Origin: Lachnospiraceae bacterium
Lineage (GTDB): Bacteria; Bacillota; Clostridia; Lachnospirales; Lachnospiraceae
Assembly (NCBI GenBank): GCA_029067085.1
Contig: JAIEFE010000025.1
Span: 30,902 to 94,901, forward strand
DNA: 64,000 nucleotides
Direction of reading: 5' to 3'
Under the pieces are notes generated by a model. The model saw only the letters and a program-made list of their open reading frames with translations, was not told the DNA's origin and ran no database searches. This document shows positions 35,214 to 43,656 of the stretch, one piece after another (within the stretch, counting starts at the first letter, position 1; each line of letters opens with the position of its first letter). A program made the translations under genes and the position numbers.

Positions 35214-36128
35214 ATGAGACATTTAATGAACCCGCTGGATTTTTCCGTTGAAGAACTTGACAAACTGTTCGATCTAGCAAACAGGATCGAAGCTAATCCC
35301 GCAAAGTATGCCCATGCCTGCGAGGGAAAGAAGCTCGCCACCTGCTTCTACGAGCCGAGCACCCGTACGCGCCTGAGCTTTGAAGCCGCCATGCTGAATC
35401 TGGGCGGACAGGTTCTGGGCTTCTCGGACGCCGGTTCCTCCTCCGCCGCAAAAGGCGAGAGCGTGTCAGACACCATCCGCATTATCTCCTGCTACGCGGA
35501 TATCTGCGCCATGCGTCATCCTAAAGAAGGCGCACCCATGGTTGCAGCCGGCCGCTCCGGCATTCCCGTGATCAACGCGGGCGACGGCGGACACCAGCAC
35601 CCCACCCAGACCCTGACGGATCTACTCACGATCCGCTCCCTGAAGGGAAGACTCGGCGGCTTTACCATCGGTCTGTGCGGTGACCTGAAATTCGGCCGTA
35701 CCGTACATTCCCTGATCAATGCGCTGATCCGCTACCCTGACATCCATTTTCTCTTCATCTCCCCGACGGAATTAAAGGTTCCTGACTACATCACGGACAT
35801 GCTGGCAGAACGTAATATTCCTTTCGAGGAAGTCATTCGTCTGGAGGACTGTATGCCGGAGCTTGACCTTCTTTACATGACCAGAGTGCAGAAGGAACGC
35901 TTCTTTAACGAGGAAGACTACGTCCGCTTAAAGGATTTCTATATTTTAGATAAGGCAAAGCTTTCTGCCGCCAAGGAGGATATGCTGGTGCTCCACCCTC
36001 TGCCGCGGGTCAATGAAATCTCCGTGGAGGTGGACGACGATCCCAGAGCCGTCTATTTCAAACAGGCACAGTACGGCGTCTATGTCAGAATGGCATTGAT
36101 ATTGACACTGCTAGAAATTGAGGTCTGA
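35214..36128 (+). CDS. pyrB: Aspartate carbamoyltransferase, catalytic chain
   Basis: 304 residues from the ATG at 35214, with AAGGAG 10 bp before it. Carries out the committed step of pyrimidine synthesis, carbamoyl phosphate plus aspartate. Motifs: '[16 protein letters not shown]' (carbamoyl phosphate loop), '[28 protein letters not shown]', '[20 protein letters not shown]', 'RVQKERF', '[11 protein letters not shown]'. The frame is also open for 24 codons upstream to a GTG that overlaps the nitroreductase stop; that extension crosses the terminator hairpin. pyrI follows after 65 bp, so the enzyme is the E. coli type with regulatory chains. Confidence 0.96.
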   Translation: MRHLMNPLDFSVEELDKLFDLANRIEANPAKYAHACEGKKLATCFYEPSTRTRLSFEAAMLNLGGQVLGFSDAGSSSAAKGESVSDTIRIISCYADICAMRHPKEGAPMVAAGRSGIPVINAGDGGHQHPTQTLTDLLTIRSLKGRLGGFTIGLCGDLKFGRTVHSLINALIRYPDIHFLFISPTELKVPDYITDMLAERNIPFEEVIRLEDCMPELDLLYMTRVQKERFFNEEDYVRLKDFYILDKAKLSAAKEDMLVLHPLPRVNEISVEVDDDPRAVYFKQAQYGVYVRMALILTLLEIEV

Positions 36129-36193
36129 GATTTGAACACCCCGTCTCGCAACAACTAAAGAGAGGCCGCATGAAAAGGAAGGAGAATGTTTAC

Positions 36194-36634
36194 ATGTTAA
36201 ACGTAGGAAAAATCGAAGAGGGCTTTGTGCTCGACCACATCGAAGCGGGCAAGAGCCTTGACATCTATCACCACTTGAATCTGGACAAGCTAGACTGCAC
36301 GGTGGCGATCATCAAGAACGCCCGCAGCAACAAGAAAGGAAAAAAGGATATCCTCAAGGTAGAATGCGACATCAACACACTGAACCTGGATATCCTGGCT
36401 GTAATCGACCATAACATCACCGTCAACGTTATCAAGGACGGCGAGATCGTAGACAAAAAAGAACTGGTTCTCCCCCGCGAGATCCACAATGTCATCAAGT
36501 GCAGGAATCCTCGCTGCATTACCTCTATCGAGCAGGAACTGCCCCACATCTTTGTGCTGGCAGATGAGGAAAAGGAAATCTACCGCTGCAAATACTGCGA
36601 GGAGAAGGCCGGCAATTCCTCCAGCCAGTGGTAG
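36194..36634 (+). CDS. pyrI: Aspartate carbamoyltransferase, regulatory chain
   Basis: 146 residues from the ATG at 36194 (GGAG 9 bp upstream; an in-frame ATG at 36170 lies before that site). The N-terminal allosteric domain, expected to bind nucleotides, begins 'LNVGKIEEGFVLDHIEAGKSL'. The C-terminal zinc domain has four Cys: 'KCRNPRCITS' and 'YRCKYCEEK'. With PyrB it forms the allosteric holoenzyme. The stop lies 1 bp from the stop of the converging HD-GYP gene. Confidence 0.95.
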   Translation: MLNVGKIEEGFVLDHIEAGKSLDIYHHLNLDKLDCTVAIIKNARSNKKGKKDILKVECDINTLNLDILAVIDHNITVNVIKDGEIVDKKELVLPREIHNVIKCRNPRCITSIEQELPHIFVLADEEKEIYRCKYCEEKAGNSSSQW

Positions 36635-36635
36635 T

Positions 36636-37706
36636 CTATCCCCTGTTTTCCATAGCCTCCCGCTCAAACTCTTCCCTCGCCCGGGCAAGGCACATGAGTA
36701 TTTTGGGCGAGAATTCACCGCATTCGCCCCGCATGATCATATCGTAGGCCTCTGTCGGAGTGTAGGCGCTCTTATAGCATCGGTCGCTGACCAGTGCGTC
36801 ATAGACGTCCGCCACAGAGACGATCTGCGCGGCAATGGGGATTTCCTCCCCCTTCAATCCTTCCGGGTATCCTCTCCCGTCATAACGCTCATGGTGATAG
36901 CGGCAGATATCGTAACTCATTCTGCCGTATTCACCCTCCTGAATATCCTCCAGCATCTTTACGATCTCACACCCCTTGGTGGTGTGGGATTTCATCACCT
37001 CAAACTCCTGCTCGGTGAGTTTACCGGGCTTTAGAAGAATATTATCCGAGATCGCGATTTTTCCCACATCGTGCATGGCTGCCGCCGACGTGATCACATC
37101 GATCGCTTCCTCGTCCAGATGATATTCCGGGCAGGCTTTCGCCACATGTTCCGCCAGAATACGTGTAAAATTCTTCACCCGCTTGACATGATCTCCCGAT
37201 TCCAGGTTACGAAACTCCACCACATTGCTCATGGTGTCTATAATGCGGTCGTTCATGCGCTGCAGCTCTCCGGCCTGCTTTCGCAGCACTCCGGTCTGCA
37301 GCTCCACCATCTCTTCCAAATGACGCTTGTTATAGTAAAGTTCGATGATGTTCAGTGTTCGCTGTTTGATCACTATACTGTCATAGGGCTTGTGGATCAC
37401 ATCGCTCGCGCCGATCTCGTAGGCCTTCCGCTCCGCTGCAAGCGTTGCCTCGCCCGAGATCAAAAGAACGGGAATGCGGGCAAGCCACCCGCGCCGTCTC
37501 ATCTCATCTATCACTTCCAACCCGTTCATCACGGGCATAACAACATCGAGGAGGACCACGGATATTCTATCCGGGTCCGCCTCGATGATTTCGATGGCCT
37601 GACTGCCATTTACAGCCTCCACCGTAGTATAATCTGAAAAAATCTCACACAGAATCCCCCTGTCGATGTCCACATCGTCCACGATCAAGATAACGGAATC
37701 CCTCAT
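36636..37706 (-). CDS. Response regulator with HD-GYP domain
   Basis: 356 residues from the ATG at 37706; the ATG 5 codons upstream overlaps the SD (GAGGAG). Receiver domain (1-120) with D54 in VVLLDVVMPVMNG and K in VIHKPYDS, a coiled-coil linker (about 130-160), then an HD-GYP domain with 'HDVGKIAISDNIL', 'HTTKGCEIV', 'YHHERYDGRGYPEGLKGEEIP' and 'SVADVYDALVSDRCYK'. HD-GYP enzymes hydrolyse cyclic di-GMP or related dinucleotides. No cognate kinase gene is adjacent; the hybrid kinase at 8020 or another protein could be a partner. 28 bp downstream of pnp. Confidence 0.92.
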   Translation of the reverse strand: MRDSVILIVDDVDIDRGILCEIFSDYTTVEAVNGSQAIEIIEADPDRISVVLLDVVMPVMNGLEVIDEMRRRGWLARIPVLLISGEATLAAERKAYEIGASDVIHKPYDSIVIKQRTLNIIELYYNKRHLEEMVELQTGVLRKQAGELQRMNDRIIDTMSNVVEFRNLESGDHVKRVKNFTRILAEHVAKACPEYHLDEEAIDVITSAAAMHDVGKIAISDNILLKPGKLTEQEFEVMKSHTTKGCEIVKMLEDIQEGEYGRMSYDICRYHHERYDGRGYPEGLKGEEIPIAAQIVSVADVYDALVSDRCYKSAYTPTEAYDMIMRGECGEFSPKILMCLARAREEFEREAMENRG

Positions 37707-37734
37707 GACTGATCTCCTCATTAAAATCTGTTTC

Positions 37735-39825
37735 TTATACCTGCGCTACATCCTTCATGGAGAAGCTGATCCTTCCCATCTTATCCTTGCCAAGGCACAC
37801 CACCGTGACGACATCGCCAAGTGTGAGAACATCCTCCACGCGGTTGATCCTCTCCTTCGCGATCTTGGAGATGTGGACCATGCCTTCCTTGCCGGGTGCA
37901 AACTCAATGAAAGCGCCAAACTCCTTGATGCTGACAACCTTACCCCGGAAAATCTGTCCTTCTGCGAAGTCGGTGGTGATCATCTTGATCATCTCTACAG
38001 CCTTGTCCATCATCTCGGCATCCGTACCGCAGACGGAAACCTGGCCTTCATCGTTGATGTCGATCTTCACGCCGGTGCGGGCAATGATCTCATTGATCGT
38101 CTTACCGCGCTGGCCCACCACATCACCGATCTTGTCAGGATCGATCTGAATGGAAATGATCTTGGGCGCGTAAGGTCCAACCTCTTTGCGGGGTGCAGAG
38201 ATTGCCGGACTCATGCAGTTCGCCATGATATACTCTCTCGCCTCGCGGCACCTTGCGATCGCGCCTTCCACAATGGGCTTTGTCAGACCGTGAATCTTGA
38301 TATCCATCTGGATCGCAGTGATACCGTCATGGGTTCCGGTTACTTTAAAGTCCATATCACCGAAAAAGTCCTCAAGGCCCTGTATATCAGTCAAAAGCAC
38401 AAAATCATCATCCGTGTCGCCTGTCACAAGACCGCAGGAGATACCCGCGACCATCTTCTTGATCGGCACACCCGCCGCCATCAGGGACATGCAGGACGCA
38501 CAGGTGGAAGCCATGGAGGTAGAGCCGTTGGACTCAAAGGTCTCGGAGACAGTACGGATCGCATAAGGGAATTCTTCCTCGGAAGGAAGCACAGGGAGCA
38601 ATGCTCTCTCTGCCAGTGCACCGTGACCAATCTCTCTTCTGCCGGGTCCTCTGCTCACTTTCGTCTCACCTACGGAGTAAGAGGGGAAATTGTAGTGATG
38701 CATATATCTCTTGCCCGTAACGTTTGCGTCAAGACCGTCCACCTTCTGCATCTCGGAAAGAGGCGCCAGCGTACACACGTTACAGATCTGGGTCTGCCCT
38801 CTGGTGAACATAGCGGAACCGTGCACTCTCGGAATGATATCTACCTCAGCTGCCAGCGGTCTGATCTGATCAAGCGCTCTGCCGTCGGGACGCTTGTGAT
38901 CCTTTAAGATCATTTTGCGTACAGTCTTTTTCTGGTACTGGTAAACCGCCTCACCGAGAACTGCCAGATACTCTTCATTATCCGCAAAAGCCTCCTCGAG
39001 TCTTGCCGTAACATTCTTGATATTTTCCTCACGCACCTGCTTTTCGTCCGTGAAGACTGCCTTTTCCATCTCCTCAGGCGCCACGATCTTCTTCATATCC
39101 TCAAACATCTGCTCGGGCACTGCGCAGCTCTCATAGCTGTGCTTGGGCTTGCCCACTTCTGCGACGATCTGATTGATAAAAGCGATGATCGTCTGGTTGA
39201 TGTCATGCGCCTTGTAGATTGCCTCCAGCACCTTTGCCTCAGGCACCTCATTAGCGCCGGCCTCGATCATCATAACCTTCTCGGAGGTGGATGCCACCGT
39301 CATCTTCAGGTCACCCTTGTCCCACTGTTCCTGAGAAGGATTCACGATCAGCTCGCCGTCCACCAGACCCATCTGCGTCATCGCACAGGGACCTGCAAAA
39401 GGAATGTCCGAGATACAGGTTGCGATCGCTGTGCCGAGCATCGCCACCAGCTCGGGGCGGCAGTCCGGATCCACACTCATCACCAGATTATTTAAAGTTA
39501 CATCGTTTCGATAGTCTTTGGGGAACAGCGGTCTCATAGGCCGGTCGATGACACGGCTTGTCAGGATCGCATTCTCGGAGGGTTTACCCTCTCTCTTATT
39601 GAAACCGCCGGGAATCTTGCCCACAGAATAAAATTTTTCCTCATACTCCACGCTGCAGGGAAAGAAATCAATGCCGTCCCTGGGCTTGTCAGAAGCCGTA
39701 GCCGTGGACAATACGGTAGTCTCTCCATACTGCATAAATGCGCAGCCGTTTGCCTGTTTGCCGACTCTGCCGATGTCCACACGAAGGGTGCGGCCGGCGA
39801 GTTCCATGGTATAACTCTTGTACAT
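37735..39825 (-). CDS. pnp: Polyribonucleotide nucleotidyltransferase (PNPase)
   Basis: 696 residues from the ATG at 39825, with AAGGAGAGAGG before it; the frame is open 28 codons further but lies in leader sequence. Two RNase PH domains ('GGFNKREGKPSENAILTSRVIDRPMRPLF', 'DGRALDQIRPLAAEVDIIPRVHGSAMFTRGQTQ', 'TSMASTCASCMSLMAAGVP'), then KH ('IGDVVGQRGKTINEI') and S1 ('IFRGKVVSIKEFGAFIEFAPGKEGMVHIS'). Degrades RNA 3' to 5' with phosphate and forms part of the degradosome. It lies behind rpsO, as in many bacteria; hairpins in the 183-bp gap may be processing sites. Confidence 0.96.
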   Translation of the reverse strand: MYKSYTMELAGRTLRVDIGRVGKQANGCAFMQYGETTVLSTATASDKPRDGIDFFPCSVEYEEKFYSVGKIPGGFNKREGKPSENAILTSRVIDRPMRPLFPKDYRNDVTLNNLVMSVDPDCRPELVAMLGTAIATCISDIPFAGPCAMTQMGLVDGELIVNPSQEQWDKGDLKMTVASTSEKVMMIEAGANEVPEAKVLEAIYKAHDINQTIIAFINQIVAEVGKPKHSYESCAVPEQMFEDMKKIVAPEEMEKAVFTDEKQVREENIKNVTARLEEAFADNEEYLAVLGEAVYQYQKKTVRKMILKDHKRPDGRALDQIRPLAAEVDIIPRVHGSAMFTRGQTQICNVCTLAPLSEMQKVDGLDANVTGKRYMHHYNFPSYSVGETKVSRGPGRREIGHGALAERALLPVLPSEEEFPYAIRTVSETFESNGSTSMASTCASCMSLMAAGVPIKKMVAGISCGLVTGDTDDDFVLLTDIQGLEDFFGDMDFKVTGTHDGITAIQMDIKIHGLTKPIVEGAIARCREAREYIMANCMSPAISAPRKEVGPYAPKIISIQIDPDKIGDVVGQRGKTINEIIARTGVKIDINDEGQVSVCGTDAEMMDKAVEMIKMITTDFAEGQIFRGKVVSIKEFGAFIEFAPGKEGMVHISKIAKERINRVEDVLTLGDVVTVVCLGKDKMGRISFSMKDVAQV

Positions 39826-39867
39826 AATCCTCTCTCCTTCTTCTCTTCTTCTCACTTCTCGTCTCAT

Positions 39868-39946
39868 CGAGTAGAGATGCTTCTTCTCTACTCGTTGCGC
39901 GAACCGCACGCTGCAACGCAGCTACTTTTCCTGTGCGGTTCTGCGC
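39868..39946 (-). promoter_or_regulatory. Two leader hairpins before pnp
   Basis: Stem 1: 10-bp arms CGAGTAGAGA / TCTCTACTCG (39868-39877 and 39885-39894). Stem 2: GCGCGAACCGCAC / GTGCGGTTC-T-GCGC (39897-39909 and 39933-39946), one mismatch, 23-nt loop. In E. coli a comparable stem-loop before pnp is cut by RNase III and then controls PNPase autoregulation; by analogy these may do the same. Confidence 0.55.
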
Positions 39947-39957
39947 ATATAATGAAA

Positions 39958-39996
39958 AGCGGATTTAGGGTCGGACCTGCCAACCCTATCTCCGCT
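39958..39996 (-). terminator. Hairpin after rpsO (partial terminator)
   Basis: Minus strand AGCGGA and TAGGGT pair with ACCCTA and TCCGCT (39958-39996), followed by TTTTCATT. The stem is interrupted by bulges and the T tract is short, so readthrough into pnp is expected. Confidence 0.5.
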
Positions 39997-40008
39997 CATC
40001 AGCTCAAA

Positions 40009-40275
40009 TTATTTACGAAGTCCAAGTTTCTCGATCAGTGCACGATATCTCTCGATATCTTTATCTTTCAGATAGCCCAGCAGGCCGCGTCTCTGACCTA
40101 CCATTTTTAAAAGACCTCTTCTGGAATGATGGTCCTTCGGATGCTCCTTCAGATGCTCGGTGAGCTCCTGGATCCTTGCAGTCAAAACCGCCACCTGTAC
40201 CTCCGGTGAACCGGTGTCTCCGGGCGTTCTGGCATACTCGTTGATGATCGCTGTTTTCTTTTCCTTAGAAATCAT
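40009..40275 (-). CDS. rpsO: 30S ribosomal protein S15
   Basis: 88 residues, the standard length. '[20 protein letters not shown]' through '[25 protein letters not shown]' and '[23 protein letters not shown]' are the family signature. Binds 16S rRNA in the platform. AAAGGAG lies 5 bp before the ATG. A TTTACA-17-TAAAAT promoter at 40379-40407 gives a ~100-nt leader with small hairpins, possibly used for autoregulation by S15. Confidence 0.97.
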   Translation of the reverse strand: MISKEKKTAIINEYARTPGDTGSPEVQVAVLTARIQELTEHLKEHPKDHHSRRGLLKMVGQRRGLLGYLKDKDIERYRALIEKLGLRK

Positions 40276-40378
40276 AATTTCTCCTTTCCTTCAGGGGATC
40301 ACCCTGACAATCGCCTGACACCAGGAAGGGGGTCGGAGTGTCCCGCCTCCGCGTATCGGCTGAAATTCATACCGTCAT

Positions 40379-40407
40379 ATTTTACCACAGCGATTCTATA
40401 ATGTAAA
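40379..40407 (-). promoter_or_regulatory. Promoter of rpsO
   Basis: Minus strand TTTACA (40402-40407), 17-bp spacer, TAAAAT (40379-40384). It overlaps the last codons of the small membrane protein gene upstream. Confidence 0.6.
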
Positions 40408-40764
40408 GCCCATTTTTCCCATCTTTGCAATAATTTCATCATACTGCCGATACATTTTCTGCACTTCATTTTCCAAAATATAATAATGCCGCACATAGGG
40501 CACGAGCAGGATCAGGAATGCTGCCACCACAAAAAGCCAGCTTCCCGCGCCCTCCGTTCCCTGTGCCATCAGCAAAAAAGCCATTCCGATGGACAGCACC
40601 GTAAACAGGGCAAATACCACTGTAACGATCAGGTGGATCAGCCTCTCGTGCTGAAAAAATCCCACCTGCACGAGGTGCTCCTCGCGGATCTGTCCCCAGT
40701 CAACATCTTCCCGCAAAAGCAGTTCATCCATATATTTCCGATAAGTCAGGATACGTTTCTCCAT
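40396..40764 (-). CDS. Small two-helix membrane protein, unknown
   Basis: 122 residues. A polar N-terminal third (with a 'TYRKYMDELLLREDVDW' helix), two hydrophobic helices (about 43-65 and 72-92) with a short loop, and a charged C-terminal helix with 'HYYILENEVQKMYRQYDEI'. Both ends would be cytosolic. GGATGGAAAG precedes the ATG. It follows the NlpC/P60 gene by 36 bp in the same operon. Not recognised. Confidence 0.75.
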   Translation of the reverse strand: MEKRILTYRKYMDELLLREDVDWGQIREEHLVQVGFFQHERLIHLIVTVVFALFTVLSIGMAFLLMAQGTEGAGSWLFVVAAFLILLVPYVRHYYILENEVQKMYRQYDEIIAKMGKMGFTL

Positions 40765-40800
40765 CTTTCCATCCGTTCTGAATCGTCATTCTCCGCTGTC

Positions 40801-41940
40801 TCAGTCATACAGTACCCGCACCGCCTTGAAGGGTGAACGGTAGGATACGTTGGAAATCTTGATTCCCGTCTTGGGGCTGCTGGCATGAATCACCTGGCCG
40901 TTTCCGATATAGATCGCCACATGGTTAATCGTCTTGCCCTTCGCATAGAAGATCAGATCGCCCGGCTTCGCCTCCGACACTTTGATGGTAGTGCCGCAGC
41001 CCGCCTGCGCTCTGGAGTTGCGCGGAAGCTTCACGCCGTACTTCTTAAAGACACCCATTACAAAACCGGAGCAGTCCGTCCCCTTCGTCAAACTGGTTCC
41101 ACCCCACACATAAGGATTTCCGATAAACTCCTTCGCATACTGGCAGATGTCCACACGCACGTCGGAAATGCCCTGTCCATAGAGAAGTTCCGACATGGTG
41201 ACTGCCGTACCCAGTTCCGCGCTGACTTCCACATATTCCGCTGAGACAAAAACCTCCTCGTCGTCCAGAAAGACTTTCACCCAGTCTCCCTCCACGGCGG
41301 ATACCTCCAGCTCTTCACCGCGAGGTACCAGTGTGATGACCTCCGAGTCCGTGTTGGCTTCCGCACGGACCTTTAAGCTGTCTGTCGTGACCTTTGCTAT
41401 GGTAGTGGCAAGCTCCTCCGCTCTGTGCTTTGCAGGAATTCCCGTCAAAAGATAATCCCGGCTCACATACCCCTCCACATTGCCGGAGACAATATGTGCC
41501 CAGGCATCTTCAAGATCAAGCACCTCGCAGGCGGCATCCTTGGGCAGTTTTCCCACCAGCCGTCCATCCTCCGCAGCGATGGCTCTGATATTCAGGTTAT
41601 CGCTCACATCGGCGATTCCCAGATTGGTATAGCCCCAGTTGGCATTTTTTGCCCGCTCATAAGCAAGCTCATAATCTTCCGCAGTCTTTTCGGAAATAAG
41701 GATCGTACCGGAACCGATCGAAGGATTCAGCACATCCTGCGCTGTCTCTCCGGCCTCATCCGATCCGCTTTCCTCAACACTGTTGTCGTTATCCTCCCCG
41801 GCTTCCTGCTCCGGTTCCTCATCCAGTCTCAACTGCCCTATCGGCAAAAGATCGGGCACGGGCATGGCAGCTCGCGCCGTCAGTGGGAGGCTCGCAAAAA
41901 TAACTGCCGTTATTATAATTAGCATTCCTCGTCTTTTCAT
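40801..41940 (-). CDS. Secreted NlpC/P60 endopeptidase with SH3 domains
   Basis: 379 residues. Signal peptide (1-24, ending TARAA), an acidic linker, two bacterial SH3 domains (about 115-170, 'DNLNIRAIAAEDGRLVGKLPKDAACEVLD', and 185-250, 'DSLKVRAEANTDSEVITLVPRGEELEV'), then an NlpC/P60 domain with the catalytic Cys in 'GTDCSGFVMGVF', His in 'INHVAIYIGNGQ' and a third polar residue in 'VIHASSP'. Such enzymes cut D-Glu to diamino acid bonds in peptidoglycan peptides. GAGAGGA precedes the ATG. Second gene after the Na/Pi cotransporter. Confidence 0.93.
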   Translation of the reverse strand: MKRRGMLIIITAVIFASLPLTARAAMPVPDLLPIGQLRLDEEPEQEAGEDNDNSVEESGSDEAGETAQDVLNPSIGSGTILISEKTAEDYELAYERAKNANWGYTNLGIADVSDNLNIRAIAAEDGRLVGKLPKDAACEVLDLEDAWAHIVSGNVEGYVSRDYLLTGIPAKHRAEELATTIAKVTTDSLKVRAEANTDSEVITLVPRGEELEVSAVEGDWVKVFLDDEEVFVSAEYVEVSAELGTAVTMSELLYGQGISDVRVDICQYAKEFIGNPYVWGGTSLTKGTDCSGFVMGVFKKYGVKLPRNSRAQAGCGTTIKVSEAKPGDLIFYAKGKTINHVAIYIGNGQVIHASSPKTGIKISNVSYRSPFKAVRVLYD

Positions 41941-41969
41941 AAACGTTTCCTCTCGCCCCGGTACGTCTG

Positions 41970-43604
41970 CTAATTCGGTTCAAAATAGCTGTTTGCAAAG
42001 GCAATGTTTGTCGCGTGATCCGCCACACGCTCAAGACCTGATACGATATCGGAGAACAGAGCTCCCGCCTCGGGCGTACACTCGTTGTTGGAGAGCCGCT
42101 CGATATGCCTCTGCTGTAATTCTTTCTCCTTCTCGTCGATGGCCTCCTCCAGATTCCTGATATCCTCCACATGGTCCTCCGTGCTTTTGGCAAACATTTC
42201 AAAGGAGAAGCGCAGGACTGTGTTGACCATATCCATCATCTCACCAAGCTCACGCTGCGCCTCCTTGGAAAAGCCCACACCGGTCTCTTCCCTGCGCATC
42301 GCAGCATCTGCAATGTTCTCCGCATGGTCGCCGATCCGCTCAATATCGTTGACCACATGGAAAAGCGCGCCGATGCTCTTCAGATCCTCGATCGGCAGAG
42401 TCGTCTGATTGATCTTCACCAGATAGTTGGTGATCGCATGGCTTAAGAAGTCAATGTTCTTCTCAACCTCATAAACCTCGTCAATTTCCTCCCTGTCAAG
42501 CGTGATCAGCGCATTCATCGCGCGGTTTAAGTTTTCATCTGCCAGAGAACCCATGCGGTCAAGCTCCTTGATGACTTCCACCATGGCTGTAGCAGGATTC
42601 AAAAGCATCTTCTCGCCTATGTATTTCAACTGATAGCTGTCCCGATAACCGATCTTCTTGTCGTCGCCCGGCACCAGCAGATAAGTCAGTTTCACGATCT
42701 GTTTGACAAACGGCATCATAATGATCACCTGAAATACCTTGATCAGGATATGGGCATAGGCGACCACGCGTCCCGCATCGCCGTGGGCCAGAAATTCGAG
42801 ACTGTCCACAATCTCTTCCACCGCCGCCAGAAATATGATATAGACGATGATCGTACCGATGATATTGAATATCAGATGAATCGCCGCCGCACGCTTTGCA
42901 TCCTTCTTACCGTTCAGAGAGGCGAGAAGAGCCGAGGTGCAGGCGCCGATATTACAGCCCAGAATAATAAACATACCGATATCCAGACTCATCAGTCCCT
43001 GATTTGCGAGAAGCACCATGATACTGACCGTCACCGAGGAGCTCTGGATCACCGCCGTGAGCACCGTTCCCAAAAGCACTGCCAGAATCGGCGAGCGCAG
43101 AGACGCAAACATCTGTAAGACTGCCGGCGAATCCTTCATGCCAGACATCGCCCCGGACATCGTGCTCAGTCCCATAAAGAGTACGCCGAACCCGATGATG
43201 ACTTCGCCCCATCTGGAAATCTTCTGTTTTTTAACGAACATAAGGATCAGCACGCCCACCAGCAGGATAACCGGGGCCGCCTTTTCCAGCTTTAAGGAAA
43301 CAAGGAGCGCCGTCACGGTCGTACCAATGTTGGCGCCAAAGATCACACCTGCTGCCTGTGTGAGCGTCATCAGTCCGGAATTGACAAAACTGACCACCAT
43401 GACCGTACAGGCCGAGGATGACTGGATCACTGCCGTAAAAAATACGCCTACCAAAATACCCATAAAGCGGTTTGTCGTAAGTTTCTCCAGAATTCCTCTG
43501 AGTCTGGCACCCGCGACCTTCTCAATGCTGTCGCTCATAATGCGCATACCATATAAAAACAGCCCCAGGCCGCCGGCCATGGAAAGAATGATCGTTGGAT
43601 TCAT
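41970..43604 (-). CDS. Na+/phosphate cotransporter family protein with PhoU domain
   Basis: 544 residues. Eight or so hydrophobic helices make two inverted Na/Pi repeats, each with the QSSS signature: 'FTAVIQSSSACTVMVVSFV' and 'LTAVIQSSSVTVSIMVLLA'. The C-terminal ~200 residues are a helical PhoU-like domain ('VVNDIERIGDHAENIADAAM', 'GLERVADHATNIAFA'). Imports phosphate using sodium or affects phosphate balance. A promoter (43659-43687) overlaps the end of ribF. Confidence 0.93.
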   Translation of the reverse strand: MNPTIILSMAGGLGLFLYGMRIMSDSIEKVAGARLRGILEKLTTNRFMGILVGVFFTAVIQSSSACTVMVVSFVNSGLMTLTQAAGVIFGANIGTTVTALLVSLKLEKAAPVILLVGVLILMFVKKQKISRWGEVIIGFGVLFMGLSTMSGAMSGMKDSPAVLQMFASLRSPILAVLLGTVLTAVIQSSSVTVSIMVLLANQGLMSLDIGMFIILGCNIGACTSALLASLNGKKDAKRAAAIHLIFNIIGTIIVYIIFLAAVEEIVDSLEFLAHGDAGRVVAYAHILIKVFQVIIMMPFVKQIVKLTYLLVPGDDKKIGYRDSYQLKYIGEKMLLNPATAMVEVIKELDRMGSLADENLNRAMNALITLDREEIDEVYEVEKNIDFLSHAITNYLVKINQTTLPIEDLKSIGALFHVVNDIERIGDHAENIADAAMRREETGVGFSKEAQRELGEMMDMVNTVLRFSFEMFAKSTEDHVEDIRNLEEAIDEKEKELQQRHIERLSNNECTPEAGALFSDIVSGLERVADHATNIAFANSYFEPN

Positions 43605-43656
43605 CTCGCTTCAGATATCCTTCCTTTGTTCTTCTCCAATAAAAAGCTACACGATT

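Noticed and set aside
37666..38907. 413-codon open frame on the plus strand
   Set aside because: Antisense to pnp; His/Asp-rich composition with no family motifs.
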